DNA of 64,000 bases. Source: Thermostichus sp047462415. Its GTDB lineage: Bacteria; Cyanobacteriota; Cyanobacteriia; Thermostichales; Thermostichaceae. The position numbers and the translations under genes are program-made. The notes beneath the pieces are model-generated. The model was not told where the DNA came from and searched no databases. It was given only the letters and a program-made list of their open reading frames with translations. This document shows positions 33,716 through 42,771 of this stretch, in pieces (position 1 is the stretch's first letter; every line of letters begins with the position of its first letter). The stretch spans positions 1 through 64,000 of the forward strand of contig NZ_JANSJE010000012.1 of the NCBI RefSeq assembly GCF_047462415.1, written 5' to 3'.

Positions 33716-36355
33716 TTAATCCTGATCGGACAGGGGGTGTTCCCACAACAGGCGCAGCCGCTTGGCCGTCTGCAACGTCCAGCAGGGCAACCCCAGGGAC
33801 TCGGCCATTTGCACCAGTTGGTTGGGCCGTAGGTAGGCGCCGTCGTTGCGGCAACTGCCGCGGTAGAGAAGGTGGGCGCTGCCGTCGGGGGCCAAGCCCT
33901 GAAACTCCAGGTAGTAGAGCAGGGCACGGGCATTGAAGGGATCGGATTTGCCCGACTTGGAGCGTTTCTCAATCCAGATCTCGCGCGCATCCAGGATCTG
34001 GGTGACCCAGGCCGGCCAGTCGGCAGTGGGCGACTCGCAACTTACAGTGAGCTGATATTCGGCAGCATAGACGGCTTCGGTGGCCGAGGGATCCCGCAGG
34101 CCGATCGCTTGGATGGCTCGGATGGAGAGTTCAGGGGGCAGTTGTTCGCTCAGAAGGGCGCGCAGTTCCTCAGGGGTGACGGGCCCCTCAGGCCGCTCCA
34201 GCAACTCCAGATCGAGGATCTCTCCATAGCCTTCCTGGCCAATGGGTAGGGCGTTGGCGTTGGCCAGGCGGGGCATGGGGTGGTAGCCGCCGCTGAAGGC
34301 CAGAGGTAGCCCCGCTCGCCGACAAGCCCGTTCCCACAGCCGCATCAGATCCAGGTGGCCCAGCCAGCGCAGATCCCCGGTTTTGCCGTAGGTGATGCGG
34401 AAGCGCTGGGCGGGCGGCTGCGGCTCCAGGGGATCCGGGGTGGGGGTGGGCCGGCTTTGCAGGGGCGGGACGGGCGGGGGCGGGATGACGATGTTGTGGC
34501 CAAAGCCGGGGCCGCAGATGCCGCAGGCGGAGCACTTCTCAAAGGAACAATCTTCCACCGTGATGGCTTCCAGGGCGCGGTGGTAGTCTTTCTGCAGCCA
34601 TTTTTTGTCGATGCCGGTATCGATGTGATCCCAGGGCAAGGGATCCTCCAAACCCAGCTCGCGCATGGGGAGATGGGCGCAGAGGGCGACCGGATCGGCG
34701 CTGGGATCCACGGCTTCGCCGCAGTAGGCCTTCACCCAGGCGGCATAGGCGGCGTCGATGTTTTCCCACCAGGCGTCCCGGCCGGCGCCGGCCCGCCAGG
34801 CCTGCTCGATCATGCGGCCCAGGGAGCGATCCCCCTTGCCGATAAAGTCTTCTAGGATGCTGAAGCGGATATCGGTGAAGTGGGCCTTGACCCCCCGCAG
34901 CCGCCGCAGCTCTTTTTGCAGCAGGCCCTGCTTGCGCTGCACGTCGGCGTAGTCTACCCGGTGCCACTGGAAGGGGGTGTGGGGCTTGGGCGTGAAGTTG
35001 GAGAGGGTGAGGGTAAATTCCACCCGCTTGCGGCCCAGGGCAGCGCACTCCCGCTGCAGCATCTCGACCGTGCGGGCGATCCCCAGCACATCGGCGTCGG
35101 TCTCGCCGGGCAGGCCAATCATGAAATAAAGCTTAATTTTGTCCCAGCCCTCTTGGACGGCGGTGCGGATGCCGCGAATCAGGTCGGCGTCGGTGAGGCC
35201 CTTGTTGATAATGTCCCGCAGCCGTTGGGTACCGGCTTCTGGGGCAAAAGTCAGCCCCGAGCGGCGGGATCCCTTCATGATGGCGGCAATTTGCCCATCG
35301 AAGCGATCCACCCGTTGGCTGGGCAGCGAGAGCGCAACCTGCTGGCCAAGGAGACGGTTGTGCAGCTCGGCCCCCACCGCCGGCAGGGAAAGGTAGTCGG
35401 AGCAACTGAGGGAGGAGAGGGAAAATTCGTTGTAGCCGGTTTTGCGCAGGCCCTGCACCACTGCTTCCACTACTGCTTCCGGCTCCACATCGCGGGCTGG
35501 ACGGGTGAGCATGCCGGGTTGGCAAAAGCGACAGCCGCGGGTACAGCCCCGCCGCACTTCCATCACCAGGCGGTCGTGGACGGTCTCCACCAAAGGCACC
35601 AGGCCGACAGCGTATTGGGGTTGGGGCAGCGCTACGCGGCGGCGAATACGCTCCGGCACGCCGGGCACGATGGGTCGGGGCGGGATCCCCTCGTAAAACT
35701 GGGGCACGTACACCCCCGGCACCTGGGCCAATTCCAAGAGCACTTCTCGGCGGGGCTTGTGCAGGGATCCGGCCAAGACCTGGCCGATCTCCGGCAGTAC
35801 CTCTTCCCCATCCCCAAAGACGAAGAAGTCAAAAAAGTCGGCAAAGGGCTCTGGGTTGGAGGTGGCGGTCGGCCCACCGGCAAAGATCAGGGGACACTCT
35901 TGCGGGGTGAAGGCTTGCCGTTCCCACCATTTGAGCGGGATCCCGGCCAGATCCAGCATCTCCAGGATGTTGGTGCCCCCCAGCTCGTAGGCCAGGCTGA
36001 AGCCGATAATATGGAAAGCGCGCAAGGGGCGGCGCGATTCTACGGCAAACAGCGGGATCCGCAACTGCCGCATCCGGGCCGCCAAATCCGGGCCTGGCAG
36101 ATAGGTGCGGTCGCACAACTGATCCGGCTGGGCGTTGAGGATGTTGTAAAGAATGATGTGGCCTAGGTTGGAAGCCCCCACCTCGTACAGCTCCGGGTAG
36201 CTCAGCACCCAACGCACCCGCGCCGAGTCCCAGGGGCGGTGGGCGGCGCCGAATTCTTTCCCCAAGTAGCGGGCTGGCCGCTGGATCTCAGGCGTGAGCA
36301 GGCGATCCAGATCGATGGGGCCTAGATGGGCTTGCATGGCAGCCGGAGAGAGCAT
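33716..36355 (-). CDS. Large B12-binding/radical SAM protein (TIGR03960 type) with DUF2344 domain
   Basis: An 879-residue two-part protein. The first 190 residues form a B12-binding-like domain. The radical SAM core carries CTRGCRFC with Cys271, Cys275 and Cys278 and continues to about 510. After a Cys cluster (FEKCSACGICGPGFG, about 610) and a Pro-rich linker comes a DUF2344 domain (about 650-860, RFRITYGKTGDLRWLGHLDLMR). The family is widespread in cyanobacteria and clostridia, sometimes split into two genes; its reaction is unknown, though the DUF2344 partner suggests RNA-linked modification. It stands alone. Confidence 0.9.
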   Translation of the reverse strand: MLSPAAMQAHLGPIDLDRLLTPEIQRPARYLGKEFGAAHRPWDSARVRWVLSYPELYEVGASNLGHIILYNILNAQPDQLCDRTYLPGPDLAARMRQLRIPLFAVESRRPLRAFHIIGFSLAYELGGTNILEMLDLAGIPLKWWERQAFTPQECPLIFAGGPTATSNPEPFADFFDFFVFGDGEEVLPEIGQVLAGSLHKPRREVLLELAQVPGVYVPQFYEGIPPRPIVPGVPERIRRRVALPQPQYAVGLVPLVETVHDRLVMEVRRGCTRGCRFCQPGMLTRPARDVEPEAVVEAVVQGLRKTGYNEFSLSSLSCSDYLSLPAVGAELHNRLLGQQVALSLPSQRVDRFDGQIAAIMKGSRRSGLTFAPEAGTQRLRDIINKGLTDADLIRGIRTAVQEGWDKIKLYFMIGLPGETDADVLGIARTVEMLQRECAALGRKRVEFTLTLSNFTPKPHTPFQWHRVDYADVQRKQGLLQKELRRLRGVKAHFTDIRFSILEDFIGKGDRSLGRMIEQAWRAGAGRDAWWENIDAAYAAWVKAYCGEAVDPSADPVALCAHLPMRELGLEDPLPWDHIDTGIDKKWLQKDYHRALEAITVEDCSFEKCSACGICGPGFGHNIVIPPPPVPPLQSRPTPTPDPLEPQPPAQRFRITYGKTGDLRWLGHLDLMRLWERACRRAGLPLAFSGGYHPMPRLANANALPIGQEGYGEILDLELLERPEGPVTPEELRALLSEQLPPELSIRAIQAIGLRDPSATEAVYAAEYQLTVSCESPTADWPAWVTQILDAREIWIEKRSKSGKSDPFNARALLYYLEFQGLAPDGSAHLLYRGSCRNDGAYLRPNQLVQMAESLGLPCWTLQTAKRLRLLWEHPLSDQD

Positions 36356-36455
36356 GGGGATCCGAGCAAGAAGTGAACGCAGCTACTGATCTGACTCTAG
36401 CCGAACTTTCCCGGCAGCCCAAACCCAGGGCGGATAGAACAGCAAAACTCTTTCT

Positions 36456-36503
36456 CAACCCCATCTCCCCTCTCCTTCTGGGAGAGGGGTTGGGGGTGAG
36501 GGC
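36456..36503. repeat. Dispersed GC-rich hairpin repeat, opposite orientation
   Basis: CCCCTCTCC-loop-GGAGAGGGG followed by TTGGGGGTGAGGG, the reverse orientation of the element at 106-180 and 22944-22985. It ends just outside the stop of the aminotransferase gene at 36509. Confidence 0.6.
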
Positions 36504-36508
36504 GCACA

Positions 36509-37732
36509 TCACTTCGGCAACCGCTGCAAGGCCAGCGCCAACTGTTCGTACTCAGCCAAATGGTTGTAAACCTGGGCCGAGATGCGCACCCAAAGCTGGC
36601 CGGCAAAGGGAATGATGGGAACTTCGATGCGGTGCATCTGCCAGAGGTAGTCGTGCAGGCGGCGGGCCCGCTCCGCCAAGGGCAGCTCCGGGATCCACTG
36701 TTGCCAGAAGGGTGGCAAGGGCAGGGTCGCCATGAAGCCCAACATCTTCTCAGGGGCGGGTGGGATCCCTTCCAGTTTTTCCAAGAGCAACTGCCGCGCC
36801 TGCAGCAGCAGCGTGTGGTTGTACCGGCGCAGCCTCTCCACCCCCAGCTCCCGGATGAAGGCCAGGGCTGCCGAGATGGCCAGCCAAGCGCTGGGATCGC
36901 GGGTGCCCACCCAGTCGAACTCGGCTGTGAACCCTTGCCCATAGCCGTGGGAGATGGCCAGGGGATGGGTTTGGGCCTGGCGGTGGGGGGCCGCCCACAG
37001 AAAGGCACAGCCTTTGGGGGCAAACAGCCACTTGTGGGCGTTGCCGGTGTACCAATCGGCTCCTAGGCTTTCCAACTCCAACGGGAGAACCCCCGGCGCA
37101 TGGGCTCCGTCCACCAAGACCGGGATCCCGCGCTGCCGACAGAGGCCAACAAGCTCCGCCAAGGGGTAGATCAGGGCCGTGGGCGAGGTGAGGTGATCCA
37201 CGACCGCCAGCCGAGTCTGGGGGGTGAGAATGGCTGCAAACGCTGCCAGAACCTGCTCCGGCCCCGCAATGGGGAAGGGGATCTGCGCTTCCGCCAGCAC
37301 GGCCCCCCAGCGTTCACAGACATAGCGCAACGCCTGGCGGACAGCCCCGTAGCCATGGTTGGTACAGGCAATCTGATCCCCTGGCCGAAACGACAGCGAG
37401 CGCAACACCGTGTTGATGCCGCCAGTGGCATTTTCCACAAACACGAGATTTTCCGGTTCGGCCCCGACAAACTGGGCCAGCTCTGCCGCCGCCGCCCGCA
37501 AAGCCCGCGGCAGCTCTTCCCCCATAAACTGCACCGGCTGGGCCTCTAGGCGTTCTTGCCAAGCACTTTGGGCCTGCAACACCTTTTTCGGGGTCGCACC
37601 GAAAGAGCCGTGATTCAAAAAAATGGCCTGGGGATCCAGCCCCCACAACGAGCGGTCGCAAAGCGGTGCCTCGGCACTGGCAGCCGCTTCCAAGCAGTAG
37701 GGATCCGATCCGGCACTTGAGGAAAAAGACAT
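36509..37732 (-). CDS. Class V aminotransferase, isopenicillin-N-epimerase-like
   Basis: A 407-residue PLP enzyme of fold type I. The PLP lysine is Lys234 in GNAHKWLFAPKG, preceded by DGAHAPG with the cofactor-binding Asp. The N-terminal block FLNHGSFGATP is typical of the isopenicillin-N epimerase and cysteine-desulfurase-like branch. The substrate is unknown; a Cys desulfurase role is unlikely because no catalytic Cys loop is evident. The ATG at 37732 starts a plausible N-terminus with about 25 extra residues. Confidence 0.88.
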   Translation of the reverse strand: MSFSSSAGSDPYCLEAAASAEAPLCDRSLWGLDPQAIFLNHGSFGATPKKVLQAQSAWQERLEAQPVQFMGEELPRALRAAAAELAQFVGAEPENLVFVENATGGINTVLRSLSFRPGDQIACTNHGYGAVRQALRYVCERWGAVLAEAQIPFPIAGPEQVLAAFAAILTPQTRLAVVDHLTSPTALIYPLAELVGLCRQRGIPVLVDGAHAPGVLPLELESLGADWYTGNAHKWLFAPKGCAFLWAAPHRQAQTHPLAISHGYGQGFTAEFDWVGTRDPSAWLAISAALAFIRELGVERLRRYNHTLLLQARQLLLEKLEGIPPAPEKMLGFMATLPLPPFWQQWIPELPLAERARRLHDYLWQMHRIEVPIIPFAGQLWVRISAQVYNHLAEYEQLALALQRLPK

Positions 37733-37866
37733 GGCTGAGCCGCCTGGGTTACAAAAATCTGGGATCCGCGCCCAAGCAGCTTGCCCAGAAAATTAAGAGC
37801 GTCAAGGCTAGATGGACAGGGCTGCGGTCAGACCATCGGATGGGAGGAGAGTTCTTTAGGATGCCT

Positions 37867-39492
37867 CTACAGGCTGCCATTGGACTCTGGACTGAGATCC
37901 TCAAGGGGGGCGATTTTGCTCAGCTTGATTTTGGGGTTGCTGCTGATGAATTGCTGCAAGGTCCACTCGTTTTTAAAGAGGAGAACGGGCCTATCTTGAA
38001 TGTCTTTGACGATAAGGGTGTTAAACAGGCTGGGGATGTTCTCCAGAACTTCCCAGCCATTCTCTACCCAGCGGGCCAGCGTGTAGGGCAGCATCTCCAG
38101 CCGGGTTTCGACGTTGTACTCATGTTCCAGGCGGTACTGCAGCACCTCAAACTGCAACTGGCCCACTGCGGCCACAATCGGATCCCGTTTGGACTCGTCG
38201 AGGGAGTACATCATCTGCACCGCTCCCTCTTCCTGCAGCTCTGATACCCCTTTCTGGAACTGCTTAAACTTGGAGGGGTTGGGATTTTTTAAATAGGCAA
38301 ACAGCTCCGGCGAAAAGCTGGGGATCCCGGCGTAGCGCAACTTCGGGCCGGTGTAGAGGGTATCCCCAATCCTGAAGATGCCGGGGTTGTTGAGGCCGAT
38401 GACATCGCCAGGATAGGCTTCATCGATGGAGATGCGCTCTTGAGCAAACAATTTTTGGGGATAGGAGAGGCGGATGGGGCGGTTGAGGCGGGCATGGTTG
38501 ACCACCATGTCCTTCTCGAACCTGCCGGAGCAGATGCGCACAAAAGCAAGGCGATCCCGGTGGCGGGGATCCATATTGGCCTGCAGCTTAAAGACAAAGC
38601 CGGTAAACTCAGGATGTTCGGGTGGGATCAGCCCTGCCGTGCTCTCGTGGGGCATTGGCGGTAGAGAATACTCCAGAAACGCATTGAGAAACAGCTCCAC
38701 CCCAAAATTGGTCATGGCGCTGCCGAAAAAGACCGGCGTTTGCTTGCCAGCATGAACCTGATTGAGATCCAAGCTGGGCATGAGGCCATCCAACAGCTCC
38801 AGCTCTTCTTTGAATTGGTAATAGAGATCTTTTTCAACCAAGTCTTCAATTTGCGGATCCCCCAGCTTGATGACCATTTCTTTGGCCCGCAGCCGTCCCC
38901 GCGAGACCCGCTCAAAGAAATGAAACTCCTGCGTGCGTCGGTCAAACAAAGCTGTAAAGCGCTCCCCTGAGCCAATCGGCCAGGTTACAGGATAGGGCTT
39001 GAGGCCGAGCTCAGTCTCAATTTCGTCCATTAGCTCCAAGGGATCCCGGCTGGGGCGATCCATCTTGTTGATGAAGGTAAAAATCGGCAACTTCCGCAGT
39101 TGACAGACTTCAAACAGCTTGCGGGTCTGGGGTTCTAGCCCTTTGCCGGCATCTTCCAGCATCACAGCGTTATCAGCCGCCGCCAGGGTGCGGTAGGTAT
39201 CTTCGCTGAAGTCTTGGTGGCCGGGAGTATCGAGCAAGTTGAGGCGAATGTTGCGGTAGTCAAACTGCAACACGGTCGAGGTAATGGAAATGCCCCGCTG
39301 CCTTTCCAGCTCCATCCAGTCGGAGGTAACCCGCTTTTGGGCGCGGCGGGCCTTTACAGCCCCCGCTTCTTGAATCGCCCCCCCGTACAACAAAAGCTTT
39401 TCCGTAAGCGTGGTTTTCCCGGCATCGGGGTGAGAAATAATGGCAAAGGTGCGCCGTTGCTGGATAGCGTTGGCCAAATCTACTGCTTTCAT
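37867..39492 (-). CDS. prfC: Peptide chain release factor 3
   Basis: A 541-residue translational GTPase that recycles RF1 and RF2 from the ribosome. G1 loop SHPDAGKTT is at residues 20-28, G2 region with KRVTSDWMELERQRGISI, G3 DTPGHQDFSEDT, and G4 NKMDR. Length and domain content match RF3. It is monocistronic. Confidence 0.96.
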   Translation of the reverse strand: MKAVDLANAIQQRRTFAIISHPDAGKTTLTEKLLLYGGAIQEAGAVKARRAQKRVTSDWMELERQRGISITSTVLQFDYRNIRLNLLDTPGHQDFSEDTYRTLAAADNAVMLEDAGKGLEPQTRKLFEVCQLRKLPIFTFINKMDRPSRDPLELMDEIETELGLKPYPVTWPIGSGERFTALFDRRTQEFHFFERVSRGRLRAKEMVIKLGDPQIEDLVEKDLYYQFKEELELLDGLMPSLDLNQVHAGKQTPVFFGSAMTNFGVELFLNAFLEYSLPPMPHESTAGLIPPEHPEFTGFVFKLQANMDPRHRDRLAFVRICSGRFEKDMVVNHARLNRPIRLSYPQKLFAQERISIDEAYPGDVIGLNNPGIFRIGDTLYTGPKLRYAGIPSFSPELFAYLKNPNPSKFKQFQKGVSELQEEGAVQMMYSLDESKRDPIVAAVGQLQFEVLQYRLEHEYNVETRLEMLPYTLARWVENGWEVLENIPSLFNTLIVKDIQDRPVLLFKNEWTLQQFISSNPKIKLSKIAPLEDLSPESNGSL

Positions 39493-39809
39493 GAAAAGTT
39501 ACTGCTCCAATCAAAACCCGCTCGTCTCACAGCGCGCTGACGCTACGCGACCCTTAAAAAATAGCGATGGCACTCCCCTTGCGGCCCTGCTGTTGCTTCG
39601 CAGACGATGGAGAGCTCTAGCGAGGAGTAGAAATGAAAAAGGCTGGGATGGCCGTCCGCTAGCGGGGGAGGGAGCACAGGCTGAAAAGCTGGGGGTAACC
39701 TACTCTGACCGTAGCACAGGACTTGGTTCTACCGTTGCCTGGCACTCGAGGACAGGGATCCTTTGGAGCGGAATTCCCACCCGAGCGGATCGGGATCAAT
39801 GGGTCTCGT
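39493..39809. other. Intergenic stretch with no supported feature
   Basis: About 317 bases between prfC and the ParA-partner gene. It contains short GC-rich segments resembling cyanobacterial repeat debris (for example CTGACGCTACGCGACCC) but no open frame with a ribosome site. Confidence 0.4.
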
Positions 39810-40574
39810 TCAACAGTTGCTCAGCAGTTGCTCAATGGTGGCGATGGTGAAGTTTTGGCTGACCACCAGCCGTTCCACGCGAATGCGATGGGCCTGCAGC
39901 AGGCACTCTTGTTGCAATGCTTTGGGCAGTCGTTCCCAATGATCCAGCAGGACTTCCAGCAAAATCTCGCCCGGCAGCCCGGTGGTGCTTTGCAGGGATC
40001 CCAGCTTTTGTACTCTCTTGATAGACCATTTGAGGGTGAGCTTTTGCAGGCCCAGTTGGGCATCGAGGGCCTCGCGGGGATCCGCTGGCTTGGCGGCACC
40101 GTTTTGGTGAACTCCATCGCCGGTACAGGTGGTGGCAGGGGGCAGAAGCTCGGCTTGCCCTTCAGTCGGCAGCGTAGCCCATTTGGCCGGGTTGACCTGC
40201 TCGACCGGAGCCGGCGACAGGACGGGCAGAGGATCCACGTCAAGATCTCCACCCAGAGAAGGCGCTTCAGGTGGGAAGGGCGCATCGGCCAAAAGAGGGA
40301 TCCGCTCTGCCTCTGGCGGGGTTCTGGCAGCACAGCCCTGACGGGGCGAGGCCACGGGAGATTGCTCCGGCTCGACACTCACTGCCCCAGGGCGAGGCAG
40401 ATCCAGAGGCTGTGTCTCTTTGTTGTCTTTGGGACGGTGCGGAGCATCCACGCAATCGACAGGCACAGGTTCGGGCAGCTCTGGCTGTTTATTCACCCCC
40501 ATGCGCGAGAGCAGATCGGCCTTGGTAGGGCCAGTGGGCAATTTTTTCTTGGGGGTCTTTTTGGTGGTAGCCAT
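39810..40574 (-). CDS. Disordered partner protein of the ParA-like ATPase
   Basis: A 254-residue protein. The N-terminus is a basic tail (ATTKKTPKKKLPTGPTKADLLSRM), followed by about 130 Pro-rich, apparently disordered residues, and a helical C-terminal domain (about 165-254, containing LDAQLGLQKLTLKWS, LLEVLLDHWERLPKALQQ and TIATIEQLLSN). Its ATG lies one base after the stop of the ParA-like gene, so it is almost certainly cotranslated. A basic tail plus disorder is typical of ParB-, McdB- or cargo-adaptor-type partners. I do not recognise the family. Confidence 0.7.
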   Translation of the reverse strand: MATTKKTPKKKLPTGPTKADLLSRMGVNKQPELPEPVPVDCVDAPHRPKDNKETQPLDLPRPGAVSVEPEQSPVASPRQGCAARTPPEAERIPLLADAPFPPEAPSLGGDLDVDPLPVLSPAPVEQVNPAKWATLPTEGQAELLPPATTCTGDGVHQNGAAKPADPREALDAQLGLQKLTLKWSIKRVQKLGSLQSTTGLPGEILLEVLLDHWERLPKALQQECLLQAHRIRVERLVVSQNFTIATIEQLLSNC

Positions 40575-40575
40575 C

Positions 40576-41376
40576 TTAGCGAGACCTCAACACCGCCTCA
40601 AGGATCTCGCGATAAGGTTGGGCCAAAACCTCTTCTCCGGCCTCTGCCAACGACCAGCCCATACTGTTGGTTTGCTGCACCACCGTGCTTTGCCGCACCG
40701 GGGTAAAAATGGGGATCCCTTGCATCATTTCCGCCAGGGCTTCCACCGCTGCCCGCGACATTTTGGTGCGGTTGTTGCCCACCCATTGCTCCCGGGTGGG
40801 GAGCACCCCCAGAAACTTGGGCACCTGAAAATCCAGCTCCTCCAATTCCTTCAGCAGCACCAGGGTACTCAGGGCCCCCATCACCCCTTTTTGGGTGCAT
40901 TCCGTCGGCACCACCAACAGATCGGCGCTGAGAATGCTGTTGTAGGTGAGCAGCCCTTTCGAGGGGGGACTGTCGATGACCAAAAAGTCATACTCCGACA
41001 AAATCGGTCGCAAAGCCCGCTTCAAAAACAGCTCCCGCCCCGGCTCCATCACAATCGCGTCCATCGCTCGCGACAGGCTGTAGTCGCTGGGGGCCAGCCA
41101 CAGCCGCTCCTGGCGATCCTCATTCAGCGGCGGACGAATGATCTCCCGAATGTGAACCCGATCCGCCCCTGGCAAAATCGTCTCGGCAATGGTGGCCGAC
41201 TCCGACAAATCTGTCCAGCCCAGCCACTGGCTCAGGTTGCCCTGCGGATCAAAATCGACGGCCAAGGTCTTGCCGTGCTCTGCCAGCATGATGGCCAAGT
41301 TGAGGGCGGCTGTGGTCTTTCCGGATCCCCCACTCAAGCAGGCGACGGTGATGACAAGCGCCGTTCTGCCAGACAT
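40576..41376 (-). CDS. ParA/MinD-family ATPase with Ser in the deviant Walker A
   Basis: A 266-residue P-loop ATPase. Its Walker A is SGGSGKTT at residues 15-22, so Ser15 replaces the signature lysine of ParA (KGG.GKT). Switch segments VDFDPQGNLSQWLG and FLVIDSPPSKGLLTYN are intact, and the C-terminal region resembles ParA proteins with a nucleoid-binding surface. Replacement of the lysine by serine is a reported trait of the carboxysome-positioning McdA (type 1). Paired with a disordered downstream protein, the locus could be a positioning system; plasmid-type partition is the alternative. Confidence 0.85.
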   Translation of the reverse strand: MSGRTALVITVACLSGGSGKTTAALNLAIMLAEHGKTLAVDFDPQGNLSQWLGWTDLSESATIAETILPGADRVHIREIIRPPLNEDRQERLWLAPSDYSLSRAMDAIVMEPGRELFLKRALRPILSEYDFLVIDSPPSKGLLTYNSILSADLLVVPTECTQKGVMGALSTLVLLKELEELDFQVPKFLGVLPTREQWVGNNRTKMSRAAVEALAEMMQGIPIFTPVRQSTVVQQTNSMGWSLAEAGEEVLAQPYREILEAVLRSR

Positions 41377-41404
41377 GCGTTATCCCCCTCGTAGCCCATC
41401 CCCT

Positions 41405-41435
41405 AACACTATAGCTAGGGTTAAGCAATAGTGTT
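41405..41435. promoter_or_regulatory. 8-bp inverted repeat upstream of the ParA-like gene
   Basis: AACACTAT (41405-41412) mirrors ATAGTGTT (41428-41435) across 15 bases, 29 to 59 bases before the ParA-like ATG. The arm overlaps a TATAGT hexamer on the minus strand that could be a -10 box. An autoregulatory operator or a parS-like site is possible. Confidence 0.4.
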
Positions 41436-41524
41436 TACACCTTAGATAGGGACTGCGCGGCTGAGGATGGCCTACAGGGATCCATCCGCTGGATCAGCTC
41501 TTTATCAATCCTCAAATTGGATCC

Positions 41525-42709
41525 TCAAAGGGAAGACACAAACCGGTGCAGCCGCTGCAGCCCTTTTTCCAGGGTGGCGCGATCGGCGGCATAGGAAAGG
41601 CGGATGTAGGCATCTGCCCCGAAGGCCAGGCCCGGCACGGCGGCGACGTGATGTTCTTGGAGCAGCCGTTGGCAGAACTCCACCGAACTTAGCCCGGTTT
41701 GGCCGATGTTGACAAACACATAAAAGGCGCCCTCCGGCTCTGGACAAGTCACTCCCGGCAGAGCGCGGATCCCCTCCAGCATCAGATCCCGCCGCTGCCA
41801 AAATTCTCGCCGCATTTTTTCCACCGCCGCTGCCGACAGGGGGCTGGTCAGGGCTTCCAGGGCGCCGTACTGGGCAAAGGTGCAGACATTGGAGGTGCTG
41901 TGGCTTTGCAGGTTGATGGCGGCGTCGATGATGGGCTTGGGCCCGGCCAAGTAGCCCACCCGCCAGCCGGTCATGGCATAGGCTTTGGCAAAGCCGCTGC
42001 TGAGGATCACTCGTGGCACCAAGTCAGGGCAAAGGGATCCCAGGCTGATGTGGCAGGCTTGTCCGTAAATCAGCTTTTCGTAGATCTCGTCGCAGACCAC
42101 ATACAGATGGGGGACAGACAGGATCACCTCGGCCAAGGCTGCCAGCTCCTGCCGATGGTAAACGGCGCCGGTGGGGTTGGCCGGCGAGTTGAGGATGAGC
42201 AACTTGCTGCGGGGGGTGAGGGCCTGGCGCAGTTGGGCGGCGGTGAGTTTGAACCCCTGAGCCTCTTCTGTCTGCACCCGCACCACCTTGGCCCCCGCCA
42301 AAGCCACCATCTCGGGATAGCTGACCCAGTAGGGGACGGGCAGGATCACCTCGTCGCTGGGATCCAGGAGTACCATGGCCAGGTTAAACAGGGTTTGCTT
42401 GCCGCCGTTGCTAATCAGGATCTGGTCGGGGCTGTAGTCCAAGCCGTTTTCTCGCCGCAACTTGTCCGCCACCGCCTGGCGCAGGGCGGGGATCCCGGCG
42501 GTGGGGCCGTAGCGGGTTTTGCCCTCTTCCAGGGCGCGGATGGCCGCCGCCCGAATGTGCTCAGGTGTATCGAAGTCCGGCTCGCCGGCGCTCAAGCTAC
42601 ACACATCCACACCCTCTGCCTGCATGGCTTTGGCCAGAGCTGTAATGGACAACGTGGGCGACGAGGATAGATGGGCGACCCGTTGGGACAAGCCGGCAGC
42701 AGACACCAT
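41525..42709 (-). CDS. aspC: Pyridoxal-phosphate aminotransferase, aspartate type
   Basis: A 394-residue class I/II aminotransferase. The PLP lysine is Lys242 in SSGFAKAYAMTGWRVGYLAG. Other landmarks are NSPANPTGAVYHR, DEIYEKLIY and the C-terminal Arg in AYIRLSYA. The pattern fits the subgroup Ib aspartate aminotransferases (with prephenate activity in some cyanobacteria). It is separated by about 150 bases from the ParA-like gene, whose promoter lies between them. Confidence 0.9.
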   Translation of the reverse strand: MVSAAGLSQRVAHLSSSPTLSITALAKAMQAEGVDVCSLSAGEPDFDTPEHIRAAAIRALEEGKTRYGPTAGIPALRQAVADKLRRENGLDYSPDQILISNGGKQTLFNLAMVLLDPSDEVILPVPYWVSYPEMVALAGAKVVRVQTEEAQGFKLTAAQLRQALTPRSKLLILNSPANPTGAVYHRQELAALAEVILSVPHLYVVCDEIYEKLIYGQACHISLGSLCPDLVPRVILSSGFAKAYAMTGWRVGYLAGPKPIIDAAINLQSHSTSNVCTFAQYGALEALTSPLSAAAVEKMRREFWQRRDLMLEGIRALPGVTCPEPEGAFYVFVNIGQTGLSSVEFCQRLLQEHHVAAVPGLAFGADAYIRLSYAADRATLEKGLQRLHRFVSSL

Positions 42710-42771
42710 CAGTCAGGAAACTCTTTGTTTTGAGAATTTTAACTTTCCTTGCGGTCAGTGACGGGAGGACG

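Noticed and set aside
34880..36166. 428-codon frame opposite the large radical SAM gene
   Set aside because: Composition (Gly, His, Gln runs) and lack of a ribosome site mark it as an antisense shadow.
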